A stretch of DNA of 64,000 bases from Candidatus Methylacidiphilales bacterium (GCA_033875315.1 JANRJG010000040.1:60581-124580); one strand, 5' to 3'. Counted from the first letter of the stretch, positions 16,978 through 27,151 are shown. Made by a program: numbers and translations. Notes: generated from the letters alone by a model not told the origin.

Positions 16978-17829
16978 ATGCAACTTCAAACCGGATTTCT
17001 CCTCGCCGACCAAGCGCTGAAAAAAGCGTCCTGTCGCCGGGAGATCGGTGTCGGCGAAACCATTTTCACCGAAGGTGCACCGGCATCCGGGCTCTTTGTC
17101 GTTCTCAGCGGAAAGGTGGAGATCCTCAAGGCCACCCCGGAGGGCGAGGTGAAGTTGAACGAAGTGGGACCGGACGGGATTTTTGGCGAGATGGGCCTGA
17201 TCAGTGAAGGCGGGGTGAGGTCGGCGACGGCCCGTGCTGCCGAGCCCACGGTGCTCCTGGAAGTGCGGAACAACCCGATCCAGATGCTTTCCGAAATGGG
17301 CGACGTGTACGCCGCTCTGGCCCTGCTGAAGCAGTTGATTTGTGTCCTGAGTGAGTGGTTGCGCACCCAGAACAACCATGTCGACTCTACAAACGACCCA
17401 TCCGTGGTGACCCGTGACAAGGCGGGTATTGAGGCGGTGGGCATCATCAAGGCCAACCTGCCGAAAGACACCTTCAAGTTCTTCCCCAAAGAGGAACAAC
17501 TCGTTGACGGTCAATTCCTCTGCCGACAAGGGGAGCCGTCGCAGGGTTTTTTCTTTATCCACAGAGGAGTGCTCGAGATTTTAAAGTCAGATGACGCACA
17601 AGGCGGCGAGCACGTCATTGGAAGCATGCGGGGGCCGACGGTGGCCGGCGAGGTTGCCTACTTTTCCGACCAGCCCCGCTTGGTCAGTTTGCGCGCCTCC
17701 GGCCCGGTGACTTTTTCCATCTTCTCCGGTTACGACTACGAGCTGCTGAAGGAGACGAAGCCCGAAAAAGCCCTTGAAGTACTCTTTGCCGCCGCGCAAT
17801 GCATCGTAGCTTTGCTGGGGCGTCGCTAG
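16978..17829 (+). CDS. Protein with two cyclic-nucleotide-binding (CRP-like) domains
   Basis: The 283-residue product has two tandem cNMP-binding beta-barrels, roughly residues 22-135 and 160-275. The first shows the typical VLSGKVEIL and GEMGLI stretches; the second shows FFIHRGVLEIL and AGEVAYFSDQPR. There is no helix-turn-helix, kinase or transmembrane segment, so it appears to be a stand-alone sensor or adaptor rather than a transcription factor. I start at the ATG at 16978; the frame remains open upstream through the tRNA but that part is not protein-like. The phosphate-binding Arg-Ala pair of true cAMP sites is not clear, so the ligand is unknown. Confidence 0.8.
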   Translation: MQLQTGFLLADQALKKASCRREIGVGETIFTEGAPASGLFVVLSGKVEILKATPEGEVKLNEVGPDGIFGEMGLISEGGVRSATARAAEPTVLLEVRNNPIQMLSEMGDVYAALALLKQLICVLSEWLRTQNNHVDSTNDPSVVTRDKAGIEAVGIIKANLPKDTFKFFPKEEQLVDGQFLCRQGEPSQGFFFIHRGVLEILKSDDAQGGEHVIGSMRGPTVAGEVAYFSDQPRLVSLRASGPVTFSIFSGYDYELLKETKPEKALEVLFAAAQCIVALLGRR

Positions 17830-17973
17830 GGATCGCCGACACAACTGAGTAAGGACGCAAGGGCAGGGGCGAGCGGGATCTCCTTTGGGGTTGCTGGAAC
17901 AGGCTCCCGCGGCCTGGGCCATCCAACTTCCTGGATCGCCGCGGCCTGAAGTTAAAAAAAATGTAAAAACCGC

Positions 17974-18001
17974 TTGCCTTCCTGTCCCCATGTCATAGAA
18001 C
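17974..18001 (+). promoter_or_regulatory. Candidate promoter for the ribosomal supercluster
   Basis: TTGCCT (17974-17979) and TAGAAC (17996-18001) are separated by 16 bases, directly after an A-rich tract at 17953-17968 that could act as an UP element. It is the best sigma-70-like promoter in the 373-base gap before rpsL; the rest of that gap up to 18114 shows no gene. Confidence 0.42.
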
Positions 18002-18114
18002 TTTCATCCCTTTTCCCACAGAAAGGGAACAAATGAGGGAGACATCCTCAAGCGTGTGACGGCCCGGCCCCCGGGTTGGTTCGTCCTCCATGCGGTCGCT
18101 TTTGAGCTTTCAAG

Positions 18115-18153
18115 GGCACGCACGGCATCACGCTTGGCGTGCCTTTCTTATTT
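18115..18153 (+). terminator. Attenuator-like hairpin upstream of rpsL
   Basis: GGCACGC (18115-18121) pairs with GCGTGCC (18137-18143), followed by TTTCTTATTT. A terminator-type hairpin 60 bases before rpsL and downstream of the candidate promoter suggests attenuation or feedback control of the operon leader. Function is inferred. Confidence 0.5.
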
Positions 18154-18202
18154 GTAAACAACTTCAGAACGATTGAGACAAAGTAGAAAAACAAGGTAGA
18201 AC

Positions 18203-18628
18203 ATGCCGACGATCAACCAGCTCGTGAGAAAAGGCCGCCGCCAAGCGGTGGTGAAGACCAAGGCCCCGGCCTTGAAGCTCTGTCCCCAGCGCCGCGGCGT
18301 CTGTGTCCAGGTCATGACCCGCACCCCGAAGAAGCCGAACTCCGCTCTCCGTAAGGTTGCCAAGGTCCGCTTGACCAACGGCCAGGAAGTCATCGCCTAC
18401 ATCGGCGGCGAAGGCCACAACCTCCAGGAACACTCCATTGTCCTCGTTCGCGGCGGCCGTGTGAAAGATTTGCCCGGTGTCCGTTACCACATCGTCCGCG
18501 GTTCCCTTGACTGCCTTGGTGCCGTCGGCCCGAGCAACACCAACAAGCTCAACCGCAACGTCTCCCGCAGCAAGTACGGCGTCAAGCGCCCGAAAGCCGG
18601 AGCCGCCGCCGCTCCCGCCAAGAAGTAA
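18203..18628 (+). CDS. rpsL: 30S ribosomal protein S12
   Basis: S12 sits at the decoding centre and contributes to codon-recognition accuracy. The 141-residue protein has the universal [11 protein letters not shown] start and the conserved [11 protein letters not shown] and [12 protein letters not shown] segments that line the A site. It is longer than the usual roughly 124 residues because of an Ala/Lys-rich C-terminal tail ([10 protein letters not shown]). It opens the str part of the cluster, behind an attenuator-like hairpin, with rpsG 44 bases downstream. Confidence 0.98.
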   Translation: MPTINQLVRKGRRQAVVKTKAPALKLCPQRRGVCVQVMTRTPKKPNSALRKVAKVRLTNGQEVIAYIGGEGHNLQEHSIVLVRGGRVKDLPGVRYHIVRGSLDCLGAVGPSNTNKLNRNVSRSKYGVKRPKAGAAAAPAKK

Positions 18629-18672
18629 GAACTCAAACAACCCCCATCCAACCTTTCAACACCCCCTGACCT

Positions 18673-19146
18673 ATGGCACGCCGTCGTAACGCGATCAAAC
18701 GCGAAACCATCCCCGACCCCCTCTTCGAGAGCAAAGTGGTTGCCGCCCTCGTCAACACCGTCATGAGCGGAGGCAAAAAAGCCACCGCCCAGCGCGTTGT
18801 TTATGGCGCCATCAAGCTGGCCAACGGCGACGCCAAAGAAGGCGATCCGTTGGAAATCCTCACCAAGGCCCTGGAAAACGTCAAACCCCGCCTGGAAGTC
18901 AAATCCAAGCGCGTCGGCGGCGCCACCTATCAGGTCCCGATGGAAGTCACCCCCGAACGCCAGCAGGCCCTCGCCATGCGCTGGTTGGTGACCTACGCCT
19001 CCAACCGCAAGGGCACCCCGATGCAGAAAGCCCTGGCTTTCGAAATCAAAGACGCCGCCAACGGACAGGGCGCCGCGATCAAGAAGCGCGACGACGTCCA
19101 CCGCATGGCCCAAGCCAACAAGGCATTCGCCCACCTCCGCTGGTAG
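18673..19146 (+). CDS. rpsG: 30S ribosomal protein S7
   Basis: S7 is a primary 16S rRNA-binding protein that organises the 30S head and, in enterics, represses the str operon. The 157-residue length is normal; the start MARRRNAIKRE and the MSGGKKATAQRVVYGA segment near residue 35 are typical. It lies between rpsL and fusA on one transcript; the 44-base gap upstream could contain an autoregulatory site as in other bacteria, but I see no clear structure. Confidence 0.98.
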   Translation: MARRRNAIKRETIPDPLFESKVVAALVNTVMSGGKKATAQRVVYGAIKLANGDAKEGDPLEILTKALENVKPRLEVKSKRVGGATYQVPMEVTPERQQALAMRWLVTYASNRKGTPMQKALAFEIKDAANGQGAAIKKRDDVHRMAQANKAFAHLRW

Positions 19147-19191
19147 TTTTCACCCATCTTCATCCATTCCCACTCTCACTGAATAACGACC

Positions 19192-21321
19192 ATGGCCGCA
19201 CGCACCTACACCCTCGAGCGCACCCGCAACATCGGGATCTGCGCCCACATCGATGCCGGAAAAACCACCCTCACCGAGCGTATTCTTTTCTACACCGGCA
19301 TGATCCACAAGATCGGTGAAGTGCACGACGGCACCACCGTGACCGACTGGATGGAACAGGAGCGGGAGCGCGGCATCACCATCACCTCCGCGGCCACCAC
19401 CTGCTTCTGGCCCTCCAAGGTTGAAGAAGGCATCGTCAAGATTTACGCGGGCAGCAAGACCCGGGTCAATATCATCGACACCCCCGGCCACGTGGACTTC
19501 ACCGCCGAAGTCGAGCGTTCCCTGCGCGTGCTGGATGGTGCCGTCGCCGTGTTCTGCGGAGTCGCCGGTGTCCAGCCCCAATCCGAAACCGTCTGGCGCC
19601 AGGCCACCAAATACAACGTTCCCCGCATCGCCTTCGTCAACAAGATGGACCGCGTCGGTGCCAATTTTGCCAACGCCGTCCAACAGATGCGCGACAAGCT
19701 CGGCGCCAACGCCTGGCCCGTGCTCATCCCCCTCGGCGCCGAGGACCAGCTCAAGGGACAGATCGACGTCATCAACCAGAAGGCCGTCATTTACAACGAC
19801 AACGACAAGATCGGTTCGACCTACGAAGTGGTCGAGATTCCCGAAGAACACAAAGCCATGGCCAAGCAGGCCTTGGAAGACCTCATCAGCGCCGTCGCCG
19901 ACAAGGATGAAGCCGTCGCCGACATGTATCTCAACGAGAAACTCCCCGACGCCCTCCAACTCAAGCAGGCCATCCGCCGTTTGGTCGTGACCAATCAGAT
20001 CGTTCCCGTCGTTGGTGGTTCGGCCTTCAAGAACAAGGGCGTGCAATACCTCATCGACGCCGTCATCGACTACCTCCCGAGCCCGATCGACATCCCCCCC
20101 GCCAAGGGCCTCAACCCCGACAACATCGAGGAATCCGTCGAAGCCCCGGCCAACGACGACGCCAAATTCTGCGGTCTGGCCTTCAAACTCTGGACCGATC
20201 CCTTCGTCGGCAAGCTCATCTTCTTCCGCGTTTACTCGGGCAAGCTCTCCAAGGGCGACACCATCTACAATCCGCGCACCAACAAGCGCGAGCGCATCAG
20301 CCGCATCATCCAGATCCAGGCCGACAAACGCGAGGACATCGATACCGTCTTCGCCGGTGATATCGCCGCCATGGTCGGGATCAAGGACGTCAAGACCGGC
20401 GACACCCTGGCCAACGAAGACCTGAGCATCCTCCTCGAACCCCCGTCCTTCCCCGAGCCCGTCATCAGCATGGCCGTGGAACCGAAAACCAAGGGCGACC
20501 GCGAGAAGCTGGGCGAAGGCCTGCAACGTCTGGCCGAGGAAGACCCGACCTTCCAAGTCAAGACCGACGAAGAAACCGGTCAGACCATCATCAAGGGGAT
20601 GGGCGAACTCCACCTCGACATCATTCTCGACCGTCTCAAGCGCGAATTCAACGTTCAGACCAACGCCGGGGCCCCGCAGATCGCCTATCGCGAGACCATC
20701 ACCAAGGCCGCCAAGGGCGAAGGAAAGCTCATCAAACAGTCCGGTGGTCGTGGCCAATACGGTCACGTCGTCATCAACGTCGCCCCGCTCGAACGCGGCA
20801 AAGGCGTCACGATTGAAAACAAGGTCGTCGGCGGCAACATCCCCAAGGAATATATTCCGGCCGCGCGCAAGGGCTTGGAAGAAGCGGTTTCCACCGGCAT
20901 CATCAATGGTAGCCAGGTCATCGACATCGCCATCGAAATCACCGACGGTTCCTACCACGAAGTGGATTCGAACGAACTGGCCTTCAAACTGGCCGGAGCC
21001 TTCGCCCTCAAGGACGCGCTCCAGAAAGCCGGCTCCATCCTCCTCGAGCCTATCATGAAGGTGGAAGTCATCACCCCGGACGAATACCAGGGCGACATCC
21101 TGGGCGACGTCAACCGCCGCCGCGGCCGCATCAATGATGTGACCGCCAAGCAGGGTGCCACCACCCTCAAGGCAGACGTCCCGCTGGCCGAAATGTTCGG
21201 CTACGTCAACACCCTCCGCTCCCTTTCCCGCGGCCGTGCCGCTTACACCATGGAACCGTCGCACTTCGAGCAAGTGCCGACGCAGATCCTCAACGCGATC
21301 CTCGAACAGAAGAAGGGCTAA
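19192..21321 (+). CDS. fusA: Elongation factor G
   Basis: EF-G is the GTPase that drives translocation and, with RRF, recycling. The 709-residue protein shows the G-domain motifs AHIDAGKTT (residue 18 on), DTPGHVDF (near 96) and NKMD (near 150), then domains II-V including GRGQYGHV in domain IV. A run of charged residues in the G' region is normal. It is followed after only four bases by rpsJ; the tuf gene found at this position in many bacteria is absent. Confidence 0.98.
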   Translation: MAARTYTLERTRNIGICAHIDAGKTTLTERILFYTGMIHKIGEVHDGTTVTDWMEQERERGITITSAATTCFWPSKVEEGIVKIYAGSKTRVNIIDTPGHVDFTAEVERSLRVLDGAVAVFCGVAGVQPQSETVWRQATKYNVPRIAFVNKMDRVGANFANAVQQMRDKLGANAWPVLIPLGAEDQLKGQIDVINQKAVIYNDNDKIGSTYEVVEIPEEHKAMAKQALEDLISAVADKDEAVADMYLNEKLPDALQLKQAIRRLVVTNQIVPVVGGSAFKNKGVQYLIDAVIDYLPSPIDIPPAKGLNPDNIEESVEAPANDDAKFCGLAFKLWTDPFVGKLIFFRVYSGKLSKGDTIYNPRTNKRERISRIIQIQADKREDIDTVFAGDIAAMVGIKDVKTGDTLANEDLSILLEPPSFPEPVISMAVEPKTKGDREKLGEGLQRLAEEDPTFQVKTDEETGQTIIKGMGELHLDIILDRLKREFNVQTNAGAPQIAYRETITKAAKGEGKLIKQSGGRGQYGHVVINVAPLERGKGVTIENKVVGGNIPKEYIPAARKGLEEAVSTGIINGSQVIDIAIEITDGSYHEVDSNELAFKLAGAFALKDALQKAGSILLEPIMKVEVITPDEYQGDILGDVNRRRGRINDVTAKQGATTLKADVPLAEMFGYVNTLRSLSRGRAAYTMEPSHFEQVPTQILNAILEQKKG

Positions 21322-21325
21322 CATT

Positions 21326-21634
21326 ATGGCTGGCACCAAAATCCGCATCCGCCTCAAAGGCTTCGACTACCGTCTCATCGACAAGGCCGCCTCGGAAATC
21401 GCCGAGACCGCCGTCCGCACCGGCTCCCGTGTCTCCGGACCGATTCCGCTGCCGACCAAGATCGAGCGCTACACCGTCAACCGTTCCAACCACGTCGACA
21501 AGAAAAGCATGGAGCAGTTCGAAATCCGCACGCACAAGCGCCTGTTGGACATCATCGAACCCTCCGCCAAAACCGTGGACGAGCTGAAGAAGCTCAACCT
21601 CCCGGCCGGCGTCGACATCACCATCAAGATTTGA
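21326..21634 (+). CDS. rpsJ: 30S ribosomal protein S10
   Basis: S10 is a head protein of the 30S subunit and also, as NusE, part of antitermination complexes. The 102-residue sequence has the standard length and conserved motifs [23 protein letters not shown] and RTHKRLLDI. The ATG at 21326 is chosen because upstream codons in this frame belong to fusA. It directly follows fusA, joining the str and S10 operons without a promoter gap. Confidence 0.98.
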   Translation: MAGTKIRIRLKGFDYRLIDKAASEIAETAVRTGSRVSGPIPLPTKIERYTVNRSNHVDKKSMEQFEIRTHKRLLDIIEPSAKTVDELKKLNLPAGVDITIKI

Positions 21635-21671
21635 CGCCCTTTTCCGACCAACCCCCAGCGGAACCAATACC

Positions 21672-22325
21672 ATGAGCATCGGCATTTTAGGCAAAAAAGT
21701 CGGCATGACCCGGGTCTATGACCAGAGCGGCACCTCCGTGGCCGTCACCGTCATCGAAGCCGGCAACAACGTCGTCACCCAGGTCCGGACCAGCGAAAAA
21801 GACGGCTACACCGCCGTCCAGCTCGGCTTCGGCGAAACCACCGAAAAGCGCACCACCAAACCGCTTGCCGGACACTTCAAGAAAGCGGGCACCGCCCCCA
21901 AGAAATTCGTCCGTGAATTCGCCCTCCCCGCCGAGGCCGAGTGCAAGGTTGGCGACGTCATGGGCGTCACCCGCTTCCAACCCGGTCAGTTGATCGACGT
22001 CATCGGTGTCTCCAAGGGCAAGGGCTTCCAGGGCGTGGTCAAGCGTTACCGCTTCGGTGGCCAGCCCGAAACCCACGGCTCCATGATGCACCGCCGGACG
22101 GGCGCCATCGGCTGCCGCTCCACCCCCGGACGTGTTTTCAAGAACCAGAAAATGCCCGGCCACATGGGTGACAAAAAGATCACCATCCAGAACCTCGAAG
22201 TGGTCGGTGTGCGTGAAGAAGACCAGGTCCTCCTGATCCGTGGTGCTGTTCCCGGTGCCAACGGCAGTTACGTCATCATCCGTGATGCCGTCAAGGGCCA
22301 GAAGAAGACCAACGGGAAATCCTGA
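21672..22325 (+). CDS. rplC: 50S ribosomal protein L3
   Basis: L3 binds 23S rRNA early in 50S assembly and reaches toward the peptidyl transferase centre. The 217-residue protein begins with [13 protein letters not shown] and contains the conserved segment [13 protein letters not shown] with the following HGS and GMHRRTG-like region (here [10 protein letters not shown]). It lies between rpsJ and rplD with short spacers, in standard S10 order. Confidence 0.98.
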   Translation: MSIGILGKKVGMTRVYDQSGTSVAVTVIEAGNNVVTQVRTSEKDGYTAVQLGFGETTEKRTTKPLAGHFKKAGTAPKKFVREFALPAEAECKVGDVMGVTRFQPGQLIDVIGVSKGKGFQGVVKRYRFGGQPETHGSMMHRRTGAIGCRSTPGRVFKNQKMPGHMGDKKITIQNLEVVGVREEDQVLLIRGAVPGANGSYVIIRDAVKGQKKTNGKS

Positions 22326-22327
22326 CC

Positions 22328-22939
22328 ATGAAATCCAAGAGCCTCACTTTCCAAGCCGCTGAAGCCGCCCTCGGCGTCAAGCTCATCGCCAATGGCAAGG
22401 CCACCCAGGCCCTCCACGAAACCGTGGTCGCCTATCAAGCCAACCGTCGTGCCGGCACCCACTCGACCAAGACCAAGGCCACCGTCGCCGGCTCCGGCGC
22501 CAAACCTTGGAACCAGAAGGGCACCGGTCGCGCCCGTGCCGGTTACAAGAGTTCCCCCGTCTGGTCCGGTGGCGGAGTCGCCTTCGGCCCCCACCCCCGC
22601 GATTACTCCAAGACCACCCCGGCCAAGGTCCGCAAGGTCGCCCTCAAGAAAGCCATCAGCGAGGCCGCCAAAAACGGCAAGCTGCAGGCGGTCGCCACGT
22701 TCTCCCTCGCCCATCCCAAGACGAAAGAACTTGCTTCCTGGATCAAGGAAAATGGATTCACCGGCTCTGTGCTGGTCGTCACCAAGGGCAAAGATGACAA
22801 GGCCGTCCTTGCTTCACGCAACATGCCCAAGTGCAGCATCGTCGAGGCCCGCCAGGTCAACGCCGAGGACGTGCTCAAATTCCAACAAGTCATCTTGGTC
22901 GAAGACGCCATGCCGGTCCTCGCCGACCGCCTCAAATAA
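22328..22939 (+). CDS. rplD: 50S ribosomal protein L4
   Basis: L4 is an early 50S assembly protein whose extended loop lines the exit tunnel; in E. coli it also represses the S10 operon. The 203-residue protein has the conserved loop motif [14 protein letters not shown] near residue 58 and [13 protein letters not shown] after it. Its ATG lies two bases after the rplC stop. Confidence 0.98.
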   Translation: MKSKSLTFQAAEAALGVKLIANGKATQALHETVVAYQANRRAGTHSTKTKATVAGSGAKPWNQKGTGRARAGYKSSPVWSGGGVAFGPHPRDYSKTTPAKVRKVALKKAISEAAKNGKLQAVATFSLAHPKTKELASWIKENGFTGSVLVVTKGKDDKAVLASRNMPKCSIVEARQVNAEDVLKFQQVILVEDAMPVLADRLK

Positions 22940-22951
22940 GGAAAACCGACG

Positions 22952-23236
22952 ATGAGAAACCCCTACGACATCATCCGCACGGCCCGCCTGACCGAAAAAG
23001 GCACCCGTCTGACCGAGGAGCACAACCAATATGTGTTCGAGGTCGATACCGCCGCCACCAAGGTCGAAATCAAGCAGGCCGTGGAAGCCATCTTCAAGAA
23101 AAAGGTCCAGCGTGTGAACACCCTGCGCGTTCTCGGCAAAGCCCGCCGCCAGCGCACCGCCGCCGCCGGCAGCACCAGCAACTGGAAAAAAGCCATCGTC
23201 ACCCTCAAGGACGGGGAAAGACTCGACCTCGTCTGA
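22952..23236 (+). CDS. rplW: 50S ribosomal protein L23
   Basis: L23 lies at the exit-tunnel rim and docks trigger factor and SRP. The 94-residue protein has the family-typical IRTARLTEKGT start region and KVEIKQAVEAIFKKKVQRVNT core. It is in normal order between rplD and rplB. Confidence 0.97.
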   Translation: MRNPYDIIRTARLTEKGTRLTEEHNQYVFEVDTAATKVEIKQAVEAIFKKKVQRVNTLRVLGKARRQRTAAAGSTSNWKKAIVTLKDGERLDLV

Positions 23237-23268
23237 GGCACCGGCCCCGAGAAGCATAGGAGCATATT

Positions 23269-24114
23269 ATGGCACTCAAAACTTTCCGCCCCCTGACCCC
23301 CAGCCTGCGCTACACCGCGCTCGCCGACTTCGCCGAGATCACCAAGTCCACTCCTGAAAAGGACCTGGTTGTGACCAAGAAGAAAACCGGCGGACGCAAC
23401 AACAACGGCCGCCTGACCTGCCGCCACATCGGCGGAGGCCACAAGCAGAAATACCGCCTCATCGACTTCAAGCGCAAACAGTACGGGGTCAAGGCCACCG
23501 TCATCGGGATCGAATACGACCCCAACCGCACGTCTTACATCGCGCTCATCGAATACGCCGACAAGGCCAAGACCCGTTCCTACATCGTTGCCCCCGATGG
23601 ATTGAAAGTCGGCGCCACCGTGCAGTCCGGCCCCGAGGCGGCTCCCGAAGTCGGCAACAATCTTCCCCTGGGCGTCATTCCCCTGGGTGTCGCGGTGCAC
23701 AACATCGAGATGACCCCCGGACGTGGTGCCCAGATGGTCCGCTCGGCCGGATCAGCCGCCACCACCATGGGCTTCTCCGGTGATTACGCCCAGCTCAAGA
23801 TGCCCTCGGGTGAAATCCGCCTCGTCCACAAAACCTGCTACGCCACCATCGGACAGGTGGGCAACGTGCAGCATGAAAACATTTCCCTCGGCAAGGCCGG
23901 CCGCTCGCGTTGGAAGGGCATCCGCCCGACCGTCCGCGGCATGGTCATGAACCCGATCGACCACCCCAACGGCGGTGGCCAGGGCAAGAGCAAGGGCGGC
24001 GGCGGTCGCCAGCACCTCACTTCACCCTGGGGACAACTGGCCAAGGGCCTCAAGACCCGCGCCAAACACAAGAACACGGACCGCTTCATCGTCCAGGACC
24101 GCCGCAAGAAATAA
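23269..24114 (+). CDS. rplB: 50S ribosomal protein L2
   Basis: L2 is a large rRNA-binding protein needed for subunit association and peptidyl transfer. The 281-residue sequence begins [14 protein letters not shown], has the [20 protein letters not shown] segment spread around residue 40, and the C-terminal [13 protein letters not shown] with the conserved histidine near the peptidyl transferase centre. The C-terminal loop is slightly different from the usual HPVTPWG form. It lies between rplW and rpsS. Confidence 0.98.
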   Translation: MALKTFRPLTPSLRYTALADFAEITKSTPEKDLVVTKKKTGGRNNNGRLTCRHIGGGHKQKYRLIDFKRKQYGVKATVIGIEYDPNRTSYIALIEYADKAKTRSYIVAPDGLKVGATVQSGPEAAPEVGNNLPLGVIPLGVAVHNIEMTPGRGAQMVRSAGSAATTMGFSGDYAQLKMPSGEIRLVHKTCYATIGQVGNVQHENISLGKAGRSRWKGIRPTVRGMVMNPIDHPNGGGQGKSKGGGGRQHLTSPWGQLAKGLKTRAKHKNTDRFIVQDRRKK

Positions 24115-24126
24115 CGGAGAACGCAT

Positions 24127-24405
24127 ATGGGACGCAGCTTGAAAAAAGGACCTTACGTGGACTACCACGTTCTGGAAAAAATTGAAAAAAACGCCGGTGG
24201 CGGATCCAAGAAGCCGATCAAAACCTGGTCGCGCCGCTCCATGATCACCCCGGAGTTCGTCGGCCAGACTTTCATGGTCCACAACGGCAAGGCTTTCAAC
24301 TCCGTCTTCGTGACGGAAAACATGGTTGGTCACAAACTCGGCGAGTTCTCGCCCACCCGCATCTTCAAGAAGCACGGCGGACACACCGAGAAAGTCACCA
24401 AGTAA
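24127..24405 (+). CDS. rpsS: 30S ribosomal protein S19
   Basis: S19 forms a head complex with S13 near the A-site tRNA. The 92-residue protein starts [16 protein letters not shown] and contains [14 protein letters not shown] and the [11 protein letters not shown] motif, all diagnostic. Normally rplV would follow, but here an unrelated exported-protein gene begins two bases after the stop. Confidence 0.98.
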   Translation: MGRSLKKGPYVDYHVLEKIEKNAGGGSKKPIKTWSRRSMITPEFVGQTFMVHNGKAFNSVFVTENMVGHKLGEFSPTRIFKKHGGHTEKVTK

Positions 24406-24407
24406 CC

Positions 24408-25130
24408 ATGAAAACCTGGCTCGCAATCACTGCGGGCCTGTTGCTGGCCTGCCTTGAGCAGACCGGCAGGGCACAGGAAACTGGGCCCGAACGCTCTTTA
24501 AAATCTAGAACCAGCAGCGGGCTGGAGACTGAACTGGCCAAAGCCGAGGAAAGCCTCGCCCTGGCCAGGACTGAGGCCGACTTCTTCCACCAGAAGTGGG
24601 CCGACCTCCGGATCCGCACCGAAGCCCTTGGCTTGGAAGCCCTGACCGGCAACGAAAAAGCGTTGCAGGACAAGATCGCCCGGCTGGCGGGGGAGCTCTA
24701 CCGGAGCGAAAAAACCCGCCTGCAGATGGAACAATCCATCGCGGACCTTATCCGCACGGCGAAAGGACTCAACCAAGCCGGTCCGTTGGAGAAAGCCCAG
24801 AGGCGCGCCGAATACGAGGTCGCCGTCCGGGAAGCCTCCCGGTTCCTCGGCGGCCAGCCCGCCCAGGACCGCATCCAGATCGCGGCCAACCTCCAATCGG
24901 GGTTTGTCGCCGCTTTTGATGATGACATGGACGTGGCCATCGCTAATTTCGGGCGCGCACAGGATGCGCGCATCGGGATGCCTTTCCGCATCTTGCGGGA
25001 TGGCAGGGTCATCGGACGCTGCAAACTGATCGAAGTCAGGGAATACCTGAGCGCCGCCCTTGTGGAAGGCGTGATCGAAAAAGAAACGGTGCGGCCGGGT
25101 GACCGGTTGCTCCTTGAAACGGTGAAATGA
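24408..25130 (+). CDS. Exported coiled-coil protein of unknown function, inserted in the S10 operon
   Basis: The 240-residue product is not a ribosomal protein. It begins with a signal sequence (charged start, hydrophobic residues 5-16), with either signal peptidase I cleavage after GRA or a lipobox-like LLAC at residues 12-15. Residues 38-110 are highly charged, heptad-like helix; residues 150-240 form a beta-rich domain with IGMPFRILRDGRVIGRCKL and PGDRLLLE stretches, resembling the SH3-like C-terminal domains I recall in verrucomicrobial envelope proteins. It starts two bases after rpsS and ends one base before rplV, so it must be co-transcribed and probably translationally coupled. Codon use looks like its neighbours, so it is not an obvious recent arrival. 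The function is unknown. Confidence 0.85.
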   Translation: MKTWLAITAGLLLACLEQTGRAQETGPERSLKSRTSSGLETELAKAEESLALARTEADFFHQKWADLRIRTEALGLEALTGNEKALQDKIARLAGELYRSEKTRLQMEQSIADLIRTAKGLNQAGPLEKAQRRAEYEVAVREASRFLGGQPAQDRIQIAANLQSGFVAAFDDDMDVAIANFGRAQDARIGMPFRILRDGRVIGRCKLIEVREYLSAALVEGVIEKETVRPGDRLLLETVK

Positions 25131-25131
25131 T

Positions 25132-25566
25132 ATGGAAGTAAAAGCAGAACTGAAAATGACGCGGATCTCGGCCTTCAAGGCCAGGGACGTCGCGCGCCAT
25201 GTCCAAGGCATGCCCGCCCTCGGCGCCTTGGAGTTGCTCGAATTTTATCCCCAGAAGGCCGCCCGTCTGATCCACAAGACCCTCAAGTCGGCCCTGGCCA
25301 ACGCGGAAAACAACCACTCCCTGGATCCCGCCATGATGATCATCAAGCAGGCCCAGATCGGTGAGGGACCGACCATCCACCGCTTCGCCTCCCGCGCCCG
25401 CGGCAGTGCCAACGCCATCCGCAAGCGGACCAGCCATATCAAAATCATCCTCTCCGAGCGCGACCTCGACGCCGAGAAAGCCGCCGAGGAAAAACAAAAA
25501 GCCGGACGTGACGCTTCCATCAAGGCCCGTCGCGCCCACAAGGCTGCCAAGACCCCCAAGAAATAA
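25132..25566 (+). CDS. rplV: 50S ribosomal protein L22
   Basis: L22 spans the 50S subunit, and its beta-hairpin lines the exit tunnel. The 144-residue protein has the conserved ARDVARHVQGMPALGALELLEF helix region and the hairpin HRFASRARGSANAIRKRTSHI (spread over residues 83-105). It is longer than the usual roughly 110 residues owing to a Lys/Ala/Glu-rich C-terminal tail. Its ATG is one base after the inserted exported-protein gene. Confidence 0.97.
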   Translation: MEVKAELKMTRISAFKARDVARHVQGMPALGALELLEFYPQKAARLIHKTLKSALANAENNHSLDPAMMIIKQAQIGEGPTIHRFASRARGSANAIRKRTSHIKIILSERDLDAEKAAEEKQKAGRDASIKARRAHKAAKTPKK

Positions 25567-25575
25567 AGAACGATT

Positions 25576-26217
25576 ATGGGACAGAAAACTCACCCCTTCG
25601 GATTCCGCCTGCCGGTCCGCCGCAACTGGAAGTCCATGTGGTACGCCAGCAAGAAAGACTTCCCGGTTTACCTCCTGGAAGATTACAAGATCCGCCAATT
25701 CATCAAGAAGCGCCTGGCCGGAGCCGCCATTTCCAAGGTCATGATCGAACGCGCCTCCAACCGCGTCCGGGTCAACATCTTCACCGCCCGCCCGGGCGTC
25801 GTCATCGGACGCAAGGCCTCCGAGCTTGACAAGCTCAAGGAGGAGATCCGCGAGATCGCCCCCCTGCGTGATGTGCTCGTCGACGTGAAGGAAATCAAGA
25901 ATCCGGAACTCGACGCCCAGTTGGTGGCGGAAAACATCGCCCTCCAGCTCGAACGCCGTATCTCTTTCCGCCGCGCGATGAAGAAGTCCATCGCCACCAC
26001 CATGGATTTCGGGGCCCTCGGGATCAAAATCCGTTGCTCCGGACGTCTGCAGGGTGCGGAAATCGCCCGCACGGAACAATACCGCCAAGGACAGGTGCCC
26101 CTGCACACCCTGCGCGCCAACATCGATTACGGATTCGCCGAAGCCATGACCATCGCGGGTAAGATTGGCGTCAAAGTCTGGATTTGTCTCAAGGAGGAAG
26201 CGGCAGTCGCCGCCTGA
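25576..26217 (+). CDS. rpsC: 30S ribosomal protein S3
   Basis: S3 shapes the mRNA entry channel of the 30S head and has helicase activity. The 213-residue protein shows the [11 protein letters not shown] start, a KH domain around [16 protein letters not shown] near residue 74, and the C-terminal [24 protein letters not shown] segment (here starting GALGIKI). It lies between rplV and rplP with short spacers. Confidence 0.98.
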   Translation: MGQKTHPFGFRLPVRRNWKSMWYASKKDFPVYLLEDYKIRQFIKKRLAGAAISKVMIERASNRVRVNIFTARPGVVIGRKASELDKLKEEIREIAPLRDVLVDVKEIKNPELDAQLVAENIALQLERRISFRRAMKKSIATTMDFGALGIKIRCSGRLQGAEIARTEQYRQGQVPLHTLRANIDYGFAEAMTIAGKIGVKVWICLKEEAAVAA

Positions 26218-26223
26218 TAACCT

Positions 26224-26649
26224 ATGGCCATGATTCCCAAACGGGTTAAATTCCGTAAAACACAGCGTCGCAGCCGCGCCGGCACCCCCTGCCGGAACGT
26301 CAGCCTGGCCTTCGGAGCCTTCGGCCTCCAGAGCCTCGGCCGCGCCTGGGTCACCAACGTCCAAATCGAAGCCGCCCGTGTCGCCCTCACCCGCAACATG
26401 AAGCGCAAAGGCAAGAGCTGGATCCGCATCTTCCCCGACAAGCCCGTCACCGCCCGCCCCCCGGAAACCCGGATGGGTAAGGGTAAGGGCCAGCCGGAAC
26501 ACTGGGTGGCCACCGTCCGCCCGGGCAACATCCTCTTCGAATTGGACGGCCTCACGGAAACAGTCGCCCGCGAATCCCTCCGCCTGGCCGCCTCCAAGCT
26601 GCCCATCCCCACCCGTTTCATCACCCGTGACCGGAAACTGAGCGTATGA
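26224..26649 (+). CDS. rplP: 50S ribosomal protein L16
   Basis: L16 contacts the A-site tRNA elbow and is needed late in 50S maturation. The 141-residue protein is of normal length and contains [12 protein letters not shown] near the start, [24 protein letters not shown] around residue 61 (in two blocks) and [12 protein letters not shown]. Its TGA stop overlaps the rpmC ATG in an ATGA arrangement. Confidence 0.98.
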   Translation: MAMIPKRVKFRKTQRRSRAGTPCRNVSLAFGAFGLQSLGRAWVTNVQIEAARVALTRNMKRKGKSWIRIFPDKPVTARPPETRMGKGKGQPEHWVATVRPGNILFELDGLTETVARESLRLAASKLPIPTRFITRDRKLSV

Positions 26650-26861
26650 AAATCAACGATGTCAAAGCCCTCAGCCTCGACGAACTGAAGACCCGCGTGC
26701 AGGAACTCCGGCACGAGAAACTCAACCTGCGCATCCAGCAGCAGGGAGGACGACTCGAACGCCCCAGCCGCCTCCGCGAAATCCGCAAGACCATCGCCCG
26801 TATCCAAACTGTCCTGTCCCAGCGCCGTCTCGAAGCGGCCCGCAAGCAGGGGAATAATTAA
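26646..26861 (+). CDS. rpmC: 50S ribosomal protein L29
   Basis: L29 is a small two-helix protein near the exit tunnel, next to L23. The 71-residue sequence has the expected [20 protein letters not shown] helix and the later [16 protein letters not shown] helix. It starts with a four-base overlap with rplP, which implies translational coupling. Confidence 0.96.
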   Translation: MKINDVKALSLDELKTRVQELRHEKLNLRIQQQGGRLERPSRLREIRKTIARIQTVLSQRRLEAARKQGNN

Positions 26862-26872
26862 GGCACCGCACC

Positions 26873-27151
26873 ATGACTGAAGCCACCGCAACCGCACCTG
26901 CCCCTGGCAAGAACCGCAAGGTCCTCCTCGGCGAAGTCGTCTCCAACAAAATGGAGAAGACCATCGTCGTCAAGGTCACCCGCAAGGTCCCGCACCCCCA
27001 GTTCAAAAAACTGGTCAAGAAATCCAAGAAGTTTTACGCCCACGACGAAGCCAAAAAGGCCCAAGTCGGTGACAAAGTCCGCATCGGTGAGACCCGCCCC
27101 CTGAGCCGTCTCAAACGCTGGGAAGTCCTCGAAATCCTCAAGAAATCCTGA
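26873..27151 (+). CDS. rpsQ: 30S ribosomal protein S17
   Basis: S17 is an OB-fold primary 16S rRNA binder. The 92-residue protein has [21 protein letters not shown] near residue 23 in the family form, then [20 protein letters not shown] and [11 protein letters not shown] 17-residue Ala/Thr-rich N-terminal extension precedes the usual start of the fold. Confidence 0.97.
   Translation: MTEATATAPAPGKNRKVLLGEVVSNKMEKTIVVKVTRKVPHPQFKKLVKKSKKFYAHDEAKKAQVGDKVRIGETRPLSRLKRWEVLEILKKS

Noticed and set aside
19150..21357. 735-codon open frame antisense to fusA
   Set aside because: It mirrors the strong codon bias of fusA, has low-complexity Asp/Gly/Val-rich translation, no domain and no ribosome-binding site.
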